DNA from: a virus
IMG/VR virus record: IMGVR_UViG_3300042924_000276
Span: 1-26,345 of that record
Reading direction: 5' to 3' (one strand)
DNA: 26,345 bases
Shown: piece after piece, positions 16,391 through 24,652 of the stretch
How positions within the stretch are numbered: the first letter of the stretch is position 1
How the letters are laid out: the number at the start of each line of letters is the position of its first letter
Made by a program: the position numbers and the translations under genes
Notes under the pieces: generated by a model
What the model was told of the DNA's origin: nothing
What the model saw: the letters and a program-made list of their open reading frames with translations, nothing else
Databases searched by the model: none

Positions 16391-17304
16391 CAACACTAGC
16401 ACAGATGATTGACGAAGTCCTCATTAACCTTTCAGGTTATACTTACCAACAGGACCGTTCTACATATCTACGCACAGCAGTCACCACACTGACGTCTCCA
16501 AGCACCTCACCTACAATCCTATCTCTTGGAGATACGAGTAACGTAGGTAAGGGTATCCTTGAAGTTGACGAAGAACTTATGTGGGTTGACTCATTTGACC
16601 GTGTTGGTAACACAGCAACTGTATCACCTTACGGCCGTGGGTATCTAGGCACAGGTGCTGCTACACATGCAGCTGATGCCAAGGTTACTATCTCACCTAT
16701 CTTCCCACGCTACGTAATTAAGAAGGCAATCAACGATACTATTCGTGCAATGGGTGCTAGCCTACTTGCTGTTAAGCAAACAACATTTACTTTCAACGCA
16801 GCGATTAATACTTACGAGTTTGAAGACTTAGGTATTGAGAGTATTCTAACTATGTCATGGCAGGATACAGGTCCTTCTAAGGAATGGATTCGTATTCGTC
16901 GATGGGACTTTGACCCATTCGCAGATGTAACTACTTGGGGTGCAAACTCACAGACTGTAACCATCTATGACTACATAACACCAGGACGTACAGTTAAGGT
17001 GATGTATGCCACACCTCCAGCTGCAATGGAAAACAGTGGAGATGTATTTACAACTACTACTGGATTCTCTGAATCAGCTCGTGACATTGTAATCCTTGGT
17101 GCATCATACAGATTATTGGCTTACCTTGACCCTGCTCGTGCAGGTCAGATTAGCCCACAGGCGGACGAAACAGATGGTAAGCGCCCTTACGGTGCAAGCG
17201 CATCAGCAACAAAGCAACTCTTCGCTCTTTACTCACAACGTTTGAACGAAGAAGTGTCAGCTATACAAAGTCAATACCCGCCACGAATTCATTATACTCG
17301 ATAG
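16387..17304 (+). CDS. Head-tail adaptor / tail tube A-like protein
   Basis: 305 residues. An N-terminal helix (TLAQMIDEVLINLSG) is followed by a beta-rich insert with phage-adaptor features (ILEVDEELMWVDSFD; VSPYGRGYLGTGAATH). Then come the core helix RYVIKKAINDTIRAMG, a beta-strand middle, and a final helical region (SESARDIVILGASYRLLAYLDP; LYSQRLNEEVSAIQSQYP). The helix, beta and helix order and the position just before the fiber genes fit the tail tubular protein A/gp4-type adaptor that sits under the portal. Lys is written almost only as AAG here, in contrast to the adhesin cassette downstream. The homology was judged by eye, so the exact adaptor class is uncertain. Confidence 0.72.
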   Translation: MTTLAQMIDEVLINLSGYTYQQDRSTYLRTAVTTLTSPSTSPTILSLGDTSNVGKGILEVDEELMWVDSFDRVGNTATVSPYGRGYLGTGAATHAADAKVTISPIFPRYVIKKAINDTIRAMGASLLAVKQTTFTFNAAINTYEFEDLGIESILTMSWQDTGPSKEWIRIRRWDFDPFADVTTWGANSQTVTIYDYITPGRTVKVMYATPPAAMENSGDVFTTTTGFSESARDIVILGASYRLLAYLDPARAGQISPQADETDGKRPYGASASATKQLFALYSQRLNEEVSAIQSQYPPRIHYTR

Positions 17305-17312
17305 GAATATAA

Positions 17313-19202
17313 ATGACAACACGCAATTACTCCTCTCGCTCTCAGCAGACAACACTAACAAGTGCGGTTACTGCTGGCGCATCAACGATAGTTGTTCAGT
17401 CAGGTACTGCACTCCTTGGTGGTCAGTCTATTCCTGCGGGTACAACGTTTACAGTTGTGGTAGACCCAGATACAGCGCTCGAAGAAATTTTAGATGCCAC
17501 CGCGGTATCGACTAACACCTTTACAGTAACACGTGCTATTGATGGTTCCTCGGCCCAGGCTCACTCTGCTGGTGCGGTTGTCCGTCACATGGCAATTGGT
17601 CGCGACTACCGCGAAGCCAATGCCCACGTAGAGGCTTCTACGGGTGTCCACGGCATCTCTAACTCCTCTTCTGTTGTCGGAACTATCGACACACAAACAC
17701 TAACCAACAAAACTCTTACAAGCCCTACAATCACCAACCCTAACATCTCAGGTGCTGGCGTAGATGCGAGCATTGTTTTCGAAGGTGCTACGGCAGATGC
17801 CTATGAGACCACCCTTACAGTGGTCGACCCAACTCAGGACAACACAATTACAATGCCTAACACAACAGGCACAGTGGTAATTGCTACGGCAGTACAGACT
17901 CTTACCAACAAGACTTTAACAAGCCCAACTATTTCTGGTTCTCCAGTAATTACTGGTCTATCTTCTGCAGGGATGTCAGCATCATCTGCGACTCCTAAGG
18001 ATTACGTAGATAGCATTCTAGGCTCTGCTACAGCAGCAGCCACATCAGCAGCAAGTGCTGCTACTAGTGCAGCATCGGCTGCTACATCTGCTGGAAGTTC
18101 TGAAACATCTGCAATAGCATCTGCTACATCTGCAAGTGCTTCTGCAAGTTCTGCAACAGCAGCAGCGACAAGCGCTACCTCAGCAGCAGCCTCTGCCACA
18201 GCAGCAGCAACGAGTGCAACCTCATCAGCATCTTCTGCTACGGCAGCAGCAACGAGCGCAGCTAGCGCCGCTGCCAGCGCTACCGCTGCTGCAACATCAG
18301 CAACTTCTGCTGCGGCTAGTGCAACTACTGCTGCTAATTCAGTGGCAACCATTGCTGGCTATGCAACATCATCAGCAAACTCTGCAACTGCTGCTGCTAC
18401 ATCTGCAGCAAGTGCTGCTACATCTGCCACTAGTGCTGCAGCATCTGCTGCATCTATGTCAGGTAGCGTTGCGGCTGCAGCAACATCTGCTGCAAGTGCT
18501 TCTGCAAGCGCAACGGCAGCTGCTACAAGTGAGACTAATGCCGCTGCTAGTGCAACTGCAGCAGCGACATCAGCAACATCTGCATCAGCAAGTGCTACCG
18601 CTTCAGCCAACAGTGCTTCGGCATCAGCTACTTCTGCTACTGCATCTGCATCATCAGCAAGTGCTGCAGCAACAAGTGCATCAAGTGCTGCTACTTCTCA
18701 AACTGCAGCAGCAACCAGTGCTGCAAGTGCAGCAACTTCAGCAACAAGTGCTGCTGCATCATACGATGAGTTTGATGATAGATACCTAGGCTCTAAAACA
18801 TCTGACCCAACAGTAGACAATGATGGTGGTGCTCTTATTACTGGAGCGCTTTACTTTAACTCAGTCATTGGTGCGATGAAGGTTTATGACGGCGCAGCCT
18901 GGGACCTTGTAGCACCTGACACATCTAACTTTATTGACAAATCAATTCTTACCGCAAAGGGTAGTCTTATCTCGGCAAGCGGTTCATCTACACCCTCTGC
19001 TCTTACAGTTGCCTCAACTAATGGTTATATCCTTAGCGTTAATAGCGCAACAACTACAGGTCTTGAATGGACTGCACCTAATCCAGGAGACATTACTGGC
19101 GTAACCGCTGGTGATGGACTTGCAGGTGGCGGAACATCAGGGACAGTAACACTAAGTTTATCAGACGAAACAAGCATCAACGCCGTCATGGGCGTTCTCT
19201 AA
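17313..19202 (+). CDS. Tail fiber with Ala/Ser heptad stalk
   Basis: 629 residues in four parts. Residues 1-120 form a beta-rich base with virion-anchoring character (TALLGGQSIPAGTTFTVVVD; REANAHVEASTGVHG). Residues 121-235 carry two copies of a TLTNKTLTSPTI motif (starting about 126 and 193), widespread in phage fibers. Residues about 237-482 are almost only Ala, Ser and Thr in heptad-like units (SATAAAT, SATSAAA), like the small-residue stalks of lambda Stf-type side fibers, and are expected to form a trimeric coiled rod. Residues 483-629 are a C-terminal knob region ending in an aspartate/Gly-rich part (GVTAGDGLAGGGTSG). There is no chaperone-like cut-off domain. It probably works with the adhesin at 19535. 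Confidence 0.85.
   Translation: MTTRNYSSRSQQTTLTSAVTAGASTIVVQSGTALLGGQSIPAGTTFTVVVDPDTALEEILDATAVSTNTFTVTRAIDGSSAQAHSAGAVVRHMAIGRDYREANAHVEASTGVHGISNSSSVVGTIDTQTLTNKTLTSPTITNPNISGAGVDASIVFEGATADAYETTLTVVDPTQDNTITMPNTTGTVVIATAVQTLTNKTLTSPTISGSPVITGLSSAGMSASSATPKDYVDSILGSATAAATSAASAATSAASAATSAGSSETSAIASATSASASASSATAAATSATSAAASATAAATSATSSASSATAAATSAASAAASATAAATSATSAAASATTAANSVATIAGYATSSANSATAAATSAASAATSATSAAASAASMSGSVAAAATSAASASASATAAATSETNAAASATAAATSATSASASATASANSASASATSATASASSASAAATSASSAATSQTAAATSAASAATSATSAAASYDEFDDRYLGSKTSDPTVDNDGGALITGALYFNSVIGAMKVYDGAAWDLVAPDTSNFIDKSILTAKGSLISASGSSTPSALTVASTNGYILSVNSATTTGLEWTAPNPGDITGVTAGDGLAGGGTSGTVTLSLSDETSINAVMGVL
18022..18760 (+). repeat. Imperfect tandem repeat coding Ala/Ser/Thr heptads
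   Basis: About 740 bases of degenerate 21-base units built from GCA, GCT, TCT, TCA and AGT codons, such as SATAAAT followed by SATSAAA. The units differ at synonymous positions, so this is an old, drifting array rather than a fresh slippage product. Open frames on the other strand and in the +1 frame (Gln/Leu-rich) are by-products of the composition. Such arrays can change length by recombination, altering stalk length. Confidence 0.85.
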
Positions 19203-19220
19203 AGAAAGGTACAGCAAATA

Positions 19221-19535
19221 ATGACTGTAACATCAAAAGCGCTGGCTCGAACAGCAGCAGCAACAACAAGCACAACACTATACACAGCACCAAGCACAAC
19301 ATCAGTTGCCGTAGTAACTAACATTGTATTGGCAAATGCTGCAACATCAATATCAACAGTTACTATTGCAATGGATGGAGTAGTTCTTGTCCCCGCAGTA
19401 TCTGTCCCAGCAAACTCTCTTGTTGGATTTGACCTTAAGCAAGTATTACCCGCAAACGCTACGCCTAAAACAATTACTGGGTTTGCATCTACAACTGCAG
19501 TTAATATTCATATCAGTGGAGTGGAGATAGCATAA
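19221..19535 (+). CDS. Small beta-rich fiber-associated protein
   Basis: 104 residues, Ala/Thr/Val-rich, 18 bases after the fiber stop. The sequence (TTLYTAPSTTSVAVVTNIVLAN; ATSISTVTIAMDGVVLVPAV; FASTTAVNIHISGVEIA) alternates hydrophobic and small residues in the way of a beta-sandwich. It is of a type seen in small phage fiber-tip or virion-surface proteins. The stop overlaps the next start (TAATG), coupling it to the adhesin. It may cap or trimerise the fiber or link it to the adhesin. No family confirmed. Confidence 0.72.
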   Translation: MTVTSKALARTAAATTSTTLYTAPSTTSVAVVTNIVLANAATSISTVTIAMDGVVLVPAVSVPANSLVGFDLKQVLPANATPKTITGFASTTAVNIHISGVEIA

Positions 19536-21388
19536 TGAGTTTTCAACAATACCCAGCGCCAGACACTGGTGGTGTTAGCAATTTTGCAGTTAATAACACT
19601 GCTTTAACTACTGTTACTAATTTAACCGAAGATTATCCTGCTGGTGGATATACCATTACATGTACCGACAGTGCATTTGATATTTATTTATTTAATAGTG
19701 ATGGTTCTTCTGCGGGATACACCAACATTAAATCAATTACTGCAACAAAATCATTTAACAAAATAGTTATTATCGGTGGGTCAACTGAGATTATTCAGTT
19801 TGAATTTAAAGCAAGTTACGATAGCAGTTCAGAAGATAACGAAGTAACAGCAGGACCATTTATTACATCAGCATCAACTACTAGTTTATTTACTACTGCT
19901 AGCACTGCTGCAATTGTTGGTGGAAATTTTGCTTCAGACGCAACTGGTACATTTACATCTGCTACAACTGCAACAGTTTACACAGCAACTATTACTAGAA
20001 ATAGTGCAACATCAATTACTTTAGGTAGACCAAGCACATTTCCAGCAGCATACACTCCTTATACGTTAACTTTATCAAACCCAGGAATTACAAATCCAAC
20101 AGGTAGTAATTTAAATAAGTTAAGTGGATTTAGTGCAGGTACTATTCCAGTTATTACTTCTCCATCTACAATTTCTTATACTACTGGTGCGGCAACATCG
20201 ATTACTCTTACAGCAACAGATAGTGACGGGGCTACAAGTGGAAGAACTTGGGCTGTTTCTTCTGGAACACTGCCGACTGGTTTAAGTTTAGATGCTTCAA
20301 CTGGTGTGCTTTCTGGAACTCCGACTACGTCTCAAGTAACAGTATCTTTTACAGTTACAGATGCTGGTAATAATACATCTGCTCCTGCATCAATTCTTTT
20401 TAATGGCAACCCTGTATGGGTAACAGCAGCAGGTGCATTACCTAATGGCGGTATTGGCGCTGCTTATTCAACAACACTTTCAGCAACTGATGATACTGCA
20501 GGAGTTACTTATTCATTAACATCTGGCACCTTACCAACAGGTCTTTCCTTAAATGCAAGTACTGGTGTTATTAGCGGAACCCCGTCTAGTGGTAATGGTA
20601 ACACATCATTTACTGTAACTGCTACAGATACAAATGGTGGTTCTACTGCTAGGTCATTTAGTATTGGAATTCTTATATCTACTTACTACACCGCTAGCAC
20701 AACATGGACTGCACCCGCGGGTATAACAACTGCTTATTTTGATTTGATAGCAGGTGGTGGTTCAGGTGGAAGTTTTGGTAGCAGCAATGTTGGTTGTTCT
20801 GGTGCAGGCGCTGGAGGTAAACTTACAGGTTCAGTAACCGTTGTTCCAGGAACTGGTTATTCTCTTGTTATCGGCGGCGGTGGTGCAGGTGTTGGTGGAA
20901 ATACTCAAGGTAATAATGGAACCAATACCACTTTTGCATCTACTCAAGTTGCTTTTGGTGGCGGCGGCGGTGGTGCTAATGGTTCAAGTGGTAACGGCGG
21001 CGGCTGTGGCGGTGGCGGTTCTCGTAACAACGGCGGTGCAGGCTCTCAAGGATTTAATGGCGGTAGTTCTTCTGAACAGTGGACTGGCGGTGGCGGTGGT
21101 GGTCTAGGTGCTGTTGGACAAAGCGTTGGTTATGATGGTGGTAATGGTGGCGCTGGTATTACCTTAAACGGATATACTTTCGGTGGAGGTGGTGGTGGTG
21201 CTGCTAGCCAAGGCTCAGGTGCTCGCCTAGCAGGTTCTGGTGGTACTGGCGGAGGCGGAGCAGGTGCTACTGGCACTGGTGGTGCTGGTAGTGGCAGTGG
21301 AAATACTGGTGGTGGCGGTGGTGGAAGTTGCAGTGCTACCAGTGGTGCTGGTGGTTCTGGTCTTGCATTTATTGGTTACTTAGGATAA
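19535..21388 (+). CDS. Multi-domain adhesin with Ig-like repeats and polyglycine tip
   Basis: 617 residues. Residues 1-110 are a beta-rich attachment domain. A Thr/Ser/Ala-rich beta region follows to about 200. Two putative Ig/cadherin-like domains at about 203-289 and 290-382 each hold the He_PIG-type signature (LPTGLSLDASTGVLSGTPT, LPTGLSLNASTGVISGTPS). Residues 383-617 begin TTWTAPAGITTAYFDLIAGG and become an extreme glycine-rich region (GGGGGGANGSSGNGGG). That layout matches the glycine-rich domain found at phage tail tips, where polyglycine-II sandwiches act as receptor-binding adhesins. It ends GLAFIGYLG. Lys is mostly AAA and Arg mostly AGA/AGG, unlike the rest of the operon. Most likely the receptor-binding protein; the receptor is unknown. 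Confidence 0.82.
   Translation: MSFQQYPAPDTGGVSNFAVNNTALTTVTNLTEDYPAGGYTITCTDSAFDIYLFNSDGSSAGYTNIKSITATKSFNKIVIIGGSTEIIQFEFKASYDSSSEDNEVTAGPFITSASTTSLFTTASTAAIVGGNFASDATGTFTSATTATVYTATITRNSATSITLGRPSTFPAAYTPYTLTLSNPGITNPTGSNLNKLSGFSAGTIPVITSPSTISYTTGAATSITLTATDSDGATSGRTWAVSSGTLPTGLSLDASTGVLSGTPTTSQVTVSFTVTDAGNNTSAPASILFNGNPVWVTAAGALPNGGIGAAYSTTLSATDDTAGVTYSLTSGTLPTGLSLNASTGVISGTPSSGNGNTSFTVTATDTNGGSTARSFSIGILISTYYTASTTWTAPAGITTAYFDLIAGGGSGGSFGSSNVGCSGAGAGGKLTGSVTVVPGTGYSLVIGGGGAGVGGNTQGNNGTNTTFASTQVAFGGGGGGANGSSGNGGGCGGGGSRNNGGAGSQGFNGGSSSEQWTGGGGGGLGAVGQSVGYDGGNGGAGITLNGYTFGGGGGGAASQGSGARLAGSGGTGGGGAGATGTGGAGSGSGNTGGGGGGSCSATSGAGGSGLAFIGYLG
20750..21375 (+). repeat. Glycine-codon low-complexity region
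   Basis: A GGT/GGC/GGA-rich tract encoding the polyglycine tip of the adhesin, with irregular runs such as GGCGGCGGCGG and GGTGGTGGTGG. It carries most of the receptor-binding domain and is prone to in-frame insertion and deletion. Confidence 0.8.
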
Positions 21389-21402
21389 AGGGGAAATAAA
21401 AA

Positions 21403-21813
21403 ATGGCACACTTTGCTGAAATAGATAACAATAACATTGTAAAACAAGTAGTTGTTATTCCAGATGAACAAGAAGATAGAGGTCAAGAATATCTTGCTAG
21501 TGATTTAGGCCTTGGCGGAAATTGGATTAAAACATCGTACAATACAGTTGGCGGTAGGCATCTAAGAGGCGAAACTCCTTTAAGAAAAAATTATGCTGGA
21601 ATTGGATTTACATATGATGCGCAATTAGATGCGTTTTATGAACCACAACCCTTTCCTTCATGGATTCTTAATGAAGAAACTTGCCAATGGGAAGCGCCTG
21701 TTCTTGCACCTAATGCAAAAGCAAAAAGTATAAATCAATTAGCCACAGTTGGCGACAACCATTATGTTTGGAACGAAGAAACTCAATCTTGGGATAAACT
21801 TCCAACAGAATAA
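21403..21813 (+). CDS. Conserved aquatic-phage protein, tail-fiber-associated
   Basis: 136 residues behind a GGGG site. It opens MAHFAEIDNNNIVKQVVVIP. A middle block (NWIKTSYNTVGG; GETPLRKNYAGIGFTYD) and a Trp-rich end (PSWILNEETCQWEAP; YVWNEETQSWDKLP) follow. This is a layout recalled from many cyanophages and other marine phages, where it lies near tail fiber genes and has no assigned function. All six Lys codons are AAA and all four Arg codons are AGA or AGG, as in the adhesin before it, so the two probably came in together. A fiber chaperone, fiber tip or virion surface protein is plausible. The final repeated WN/DEET...W pattern could be two short copies of one motif. Confidence 0.8.
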   Translation: MAHFAEIDNNNIVKQVVVIPDEQEDRGQEYLASDLGLGGNWIKTSYNTVGGRHLRGETPLRKNYAGIGFTYDAQLDAFYEPQPFPSWILNEETCQWEAPVLAPNAKAKSINQLATVGDNHYVWNEETQSWDKLPTE

Positions 21814-21830
21814 CAAATAGTTATAACCCC

Positions 21831-21862
21831 TGAGCATGGGTCTAAACTGCTCACTAATTTTG
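21831..21862 (+). terminator. Weak intrinsic terminator
   Basis: A 6-bp stem (TGAGCA 21831-21836 with TGCTCA 21848-21853, 11-base loop) is followed by CTAATTTTG, a short T run. It lies 18 bases after the stop of the 21403 gene and just before a promoter, so it would close the fiber transcription unit. The stem is short, so read-through is likely. Confidence 0.4.
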
Positions 21863-21867
21863 CCTAC

Positions 21868-21897
21868 TTGACAAGGTATGCCATAATAGTATATAGG
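21868..21897 (+). promoter_or_regulatory. Sigma70-type promoter for the glycosyltransferase unit
   Basis: A perfect TTGACA (21868-21873) is followed after 16 bases by TATATA (21890-21895), or after 18 by TATAGG. The position is about 30 bases upstream of the ATG at 21926, with the ribosome site AAGGGG between. It is the only full -35 match noticed in the + strand gaps. It would let the glycosyltransferase and the following tail and lysis genes be transcribed apart from the fiber genes, and by host polymerase. Confidence 0.6.
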
Positions 21898-21925
21898 CAA
21901 TCTTGCCATAACGTAAGGGGACACA

Positions 21926-22651
21926 ATGGCTAAAGTAAACAAAGGAACGCTGGCTCTAGGTTGGTGTGACAACGGTAACACTGATGGTAAGTTCACAGAG
22001 GGTGTCGTTAGCGTAGCACTACAGTGTGCTAACAATGGTATTCAGTTGACACACAGTATGCGAGTACAGGGTAATCAGATTGGCAGACAACGTCAGGTTT
22101 TGTTTGACTACTGGGCTGACCAGATTAAAAGCGACTGGTTACTATGGATTGACTCAGACATTGTAGTCAATATGGAAGTAGTTGCTAAACTATGGGACTC
22201 AGCTGACAAGATTGGCAAGCCAGTAGTTAGTGGCACATACTTTATCTCCAAAGAGAATGAAGGCACATTGGCTAAGCCATACCCTGCGCTGTTCTATGAT
22301 GTAGATGAGTTTAGTATTCAGCATGTACACCCACTACCACCTAATGAACTTATCAAGGTGGATAGCGCAGGCTTTGGCTTTGTGCTTATGCACAAGTCAA
22401 TCATCGCACCTATGCGTGAAAAGTTCCCAGACCAGTCAATGTTTGCTGAGAAAGAGAACGTCGGTGACAAGTATGTGGGTGAAGACATTGTCTTCTTCCG
22501 TAAGCTGCAAGAAGCAGGTGTTCCACTATACGCACACACTGGTGCATTAGTACGACACATTAAGCGATTCTCGCTAGATGTTGGGTACTATGATATGTAC
22601 TGGACACTAGATATGATTAAAGAAAATTCAAAACAAAAACAACAAGACTAA
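21926..22651 (+). CDS. GT-A fold glycosyltransferase
   Basis: 241 residues with the shape of a GT-A (GT2-like) glycosyltransferase. An early region with GNQIGRQRQVLFDYW comes before the metal- and nucleotide-sugar-binding DxD in WLLWIDSDIVV (D76-S77-D78). Later come the acidic pair in YVGEDIVFFRKLQEAG and a HIKR-containing end (VRHIKRF). It lacks membrane segments, so it is probably cytoplasmic. It sits between the adhesin cassette and the nozzle gene behind its own promoter, a common place for enzymes that modify virion proteins or host surface glycans. The sugar and acceptor cannot be told. The start is backed by AAGGGGACACA. Lys and Arg codons are mixed, with Arg mainly CGN, closer to the core genes than to the adhesin. 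Confidence 0.85.
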   Translation: MAKVNKGTLALGWCDNGNTDGKFTEGVVSVALQCANNGIQLTHSMRVQGNQIGRQRQVLFDYWADQIKSDWLLWIDSDIVVNMEVVAKLWDSADKIGKPVVSGTYFISKENEGTLAKPYPALFYDVDEFSIQHVHPLPPNELIKVDSAGFGFVLMHKSIIAPMREKFPDQSMFAEKENVGDKYVGEDIVFFRKLQEAGVPLYAHTGALVRHIKRFSLDVGYYDMYWTLDMIKENSKQKQQD

Positions 22652-22660
22652 GGAGTCTAC

Positions 22661-24652
22661 GTGGCTGGTCGTGATATTACCGAAGGTCGTGCAACGCGGG
22701 CTATTGCTGTCGATGTTGGTGTAGTTGCTACATCTGCTATCTGGCAAAACACTGATGTGGCATATGATACCGCTATTGGCGGTATGCCATTCATCTATGC
22801 AATCAATGATGCACGCCCTTATATCCGACAGACTGCACCATTCCGTAAGGAACAGTTTGACAATCAAACTGAACCAGGTGAGCAATCACTTACGGGATGG
22901 TGGATTCGTAGTCAGCAAAGTTTTCATGGCGGGGACGGTATAACATTCTACGACCCAGCAAGCACTACATCTAACTCACCTGACCACTATCGCTTTGCCG
23001 ATAGCAGGGGCATAGATGTATGGACACAGGGCGAAGTAACACTACTCAATGATGTAACTGACACTCATGAGATTACTGGTGCCGTCACAGGCACAGACCA
23101 CCAACACCCTAATCAGCATGCACGTTCTATTCAGTGGAGCGGCATCGATGGTGTCCTGCTTCACGACGAGTATGATGTAGATAAGATTGCTTCTGACGGA
23201 ACCGTTACTCACTTTATTGATTACAATACAGGGAGTGCTGAACCAGTACGTGCTATCTGTGATGATGGTGTCTTTGCTTATTGGGTATCAAATGCTACTG
23301 CAGGTGGAGCAAACAAGCTTCACATGTACAAGAAAGCATTGACTGACAATACAACAACTATCCCATCTCCAATGTTTACTGCAACTGGTGTTGTTATCCA
23401 GTACGCAACAATGGAGTTTATTAAAGACCGTATTATTCTTTGCGTAAACAACTCTGTCTACGAGTTAGCAACCAACGCATCTGCTCTTCCTAGCCCAGTA
23501 TATACTAATCCTAATACTAATTATCATTACACTTCTGTGTCCGCCTCTGGCCCTGCTATCTATACCGCAGGACACTCAGGCATCTACTCAACTATTCAGA
23601 AGTATACACTTACAACTGCTGGTGTAATGCCAACACTAACATCTGCTGTTGTTGCAGCAGAGCTACCTGCTGGTGAGTTTGTTGAGAAGTTATACTATTA
23701 CTTGGGTTACATGTGCATCGGAACCAATAAGGGCGTACGTGTTGCAACTGTATCAGACCAAGATGGTTCGATTAACTATGGCCCACTTATCCTAGAAACA
23801 TCACAGCCAGTGTACGACTTTGCTGGTAGAGATAAGTTCGTATGGGCAGCGACTGGAGTTGGTGCGCTAGATGGTGGACTCACTCGCATCGACCTTGGCT
23901 TAGAAATAAGCCCGCTGCGCTTTGCTTATGCAAACGATGTATATGTTTCACAGATAGCTGAGCATTATACAACAGCGTGTGCATTCCTTGGAGTAACTGA
24001 CCGCATTGCTTTTACAACTGCTTATGACACAACCAATGGTGCTATCTATCTTGAGTCGGCAAACCTATACCCATCAGGGTATCTGACAACAGGTTACATC
24101 AGATACAATACGCTAGAGCCTAAGAACTTTAAGCGCCTTGTTGCACGTGGTGATTTCAGCAAGGGGTCGATGACCCTTGAAACAGTTACTGCTGATGGCA
24201 CTGAGTATGATGTTGTATCATATGATGCATCTGTACCTCCAATAGAAGTAACTACATCTAATCCACAAGAAGCCCAGGAGTACCTGGCTTACAAGTTTAT
24301 CCTATACCGTGATGGTACTGATGCTACCAAGGGCCCAATTATGAAGGGCTACCAGGCGAAGGCAACTATTGCTACGCCTCGCCAGCGAGTAATGAGATTC
24401 CCCGTCTATTGCTATGACGTGGAGACAGACCGATACAATGTACAGGTTGGTTATGAAGGCAGAGCCTTTGATAGAATTGGCCAACTAGAATCCATTGAAG
24501 AAAATGGTGACGTTGTAACATGGCAAGACTTAACCACAGGTGAGTCACGTCAGGCTGTCATTGAACAAGTATCTTTCACCCGCCTCACACCTCCAGACCG
24601 TGGCTTCACGGGCTATGGTGGTGTCATTGATATCACGATTAGGACTGTATAA
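22661..24652 (+). CDS. Tail nozzle / tail tube B-like protein
   Basis: 663 residues with a GTG start behind an AAGGAG site. After a short N-terminus (MAGRDITEGRATRAI) the protein is almost all beta, with repeated blades of the type VRAICDDGVFAYWVSNA, IYTAGHSGIYSTIQKY and YDFAGRDKFVWAATGVGAL, suggesting a beta-propeller. It ends with IEQVSFTRLTPPDRGFTGYGGVI. Size, all-beta design and position after the adaptor and fibers match the tail tubular protein B/nozzle of podovirus-type phages, or a baseplate hub-like ring. In T7 the nozzle directly follows the adaptor, while here the fiber cassette and glycosyltransferase lie between. The structure was judged by eye, so propeller is a prediction. Confidence 0.7.
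   Translation: MAGRDITEGRATRAIAVDVGVVATSAIWQNTDVAYDTAIGGMPFIYAINDARPYIRQTAPFRKEQFDNQTEPGEQSLTGWWIRSQQSFHGGDGITFYDPASTTSNSPDHYRFADSRGIDVWTQGEVTLLNDVTDTHEITGAVTGTDHQHPNQHARSIQWSGIDGVLLHDEYDVDKIASDGTVTHFIDYNTGSAEPVRAICDDGVFAYWVSNATAGGANKLHMYKKALTDNTTTIPSPMFTATGVVIQYATMEFIKDRIILCVNNSVYELATNASALPSPVYTNPNTNYHYTSVSASGPAIYTAGHSGIYSTIQKYTLTTAGVMPTLTSAVVAAELPAGEFVEKLYYYLGYMCIGTNKGVRVATVSDQDGSINYGPLILETSQPVYDFAGRDKFVWAATGVGALDGGLTRIDLGLEISPLRFAYANDVYVSQIAEHYTTACAFLGVTDRIAFTTAYDTTNGAIYLESANLYPSGYLTTGYIRYNTLEPKNFKRLVARGDFSKGSMTLETVTADGTEYDVVSYDASVPPIEVTTSNPQEAQEYLAYKFILYRDGTDATKGPIMKGYQAKATIATPRQRVMRFPVYCYDVETDRYNVQVGYEGRAFDRIGQLESIEENGDVVTWQDLTTGESRQAVIEQVSFTRLTPPDRGFTGYGGVIDITIRTV

Noticed and set aside
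17690-17940. Duplicated TLTNKTLTSPTI motif as a mobile or diversity-generating repeat
   Set aside because: The motif is common in phage fibers, and no reverse transcriptase or template repeat was found in the window.
18002-18610. Ala/Val-rich minus-strand frames over the fiber stalk
   Set aside because: They are shadows of the same repeat with no start site or context of their own.
18136-18789. Gln/Leu-rich 217-residue frame inside the fiber gene
   Set aside because: It is the +1 frame of the Ala/Ser repeat. The polyGln/Leu composition follows directly from GCA/AGC-rich codons.
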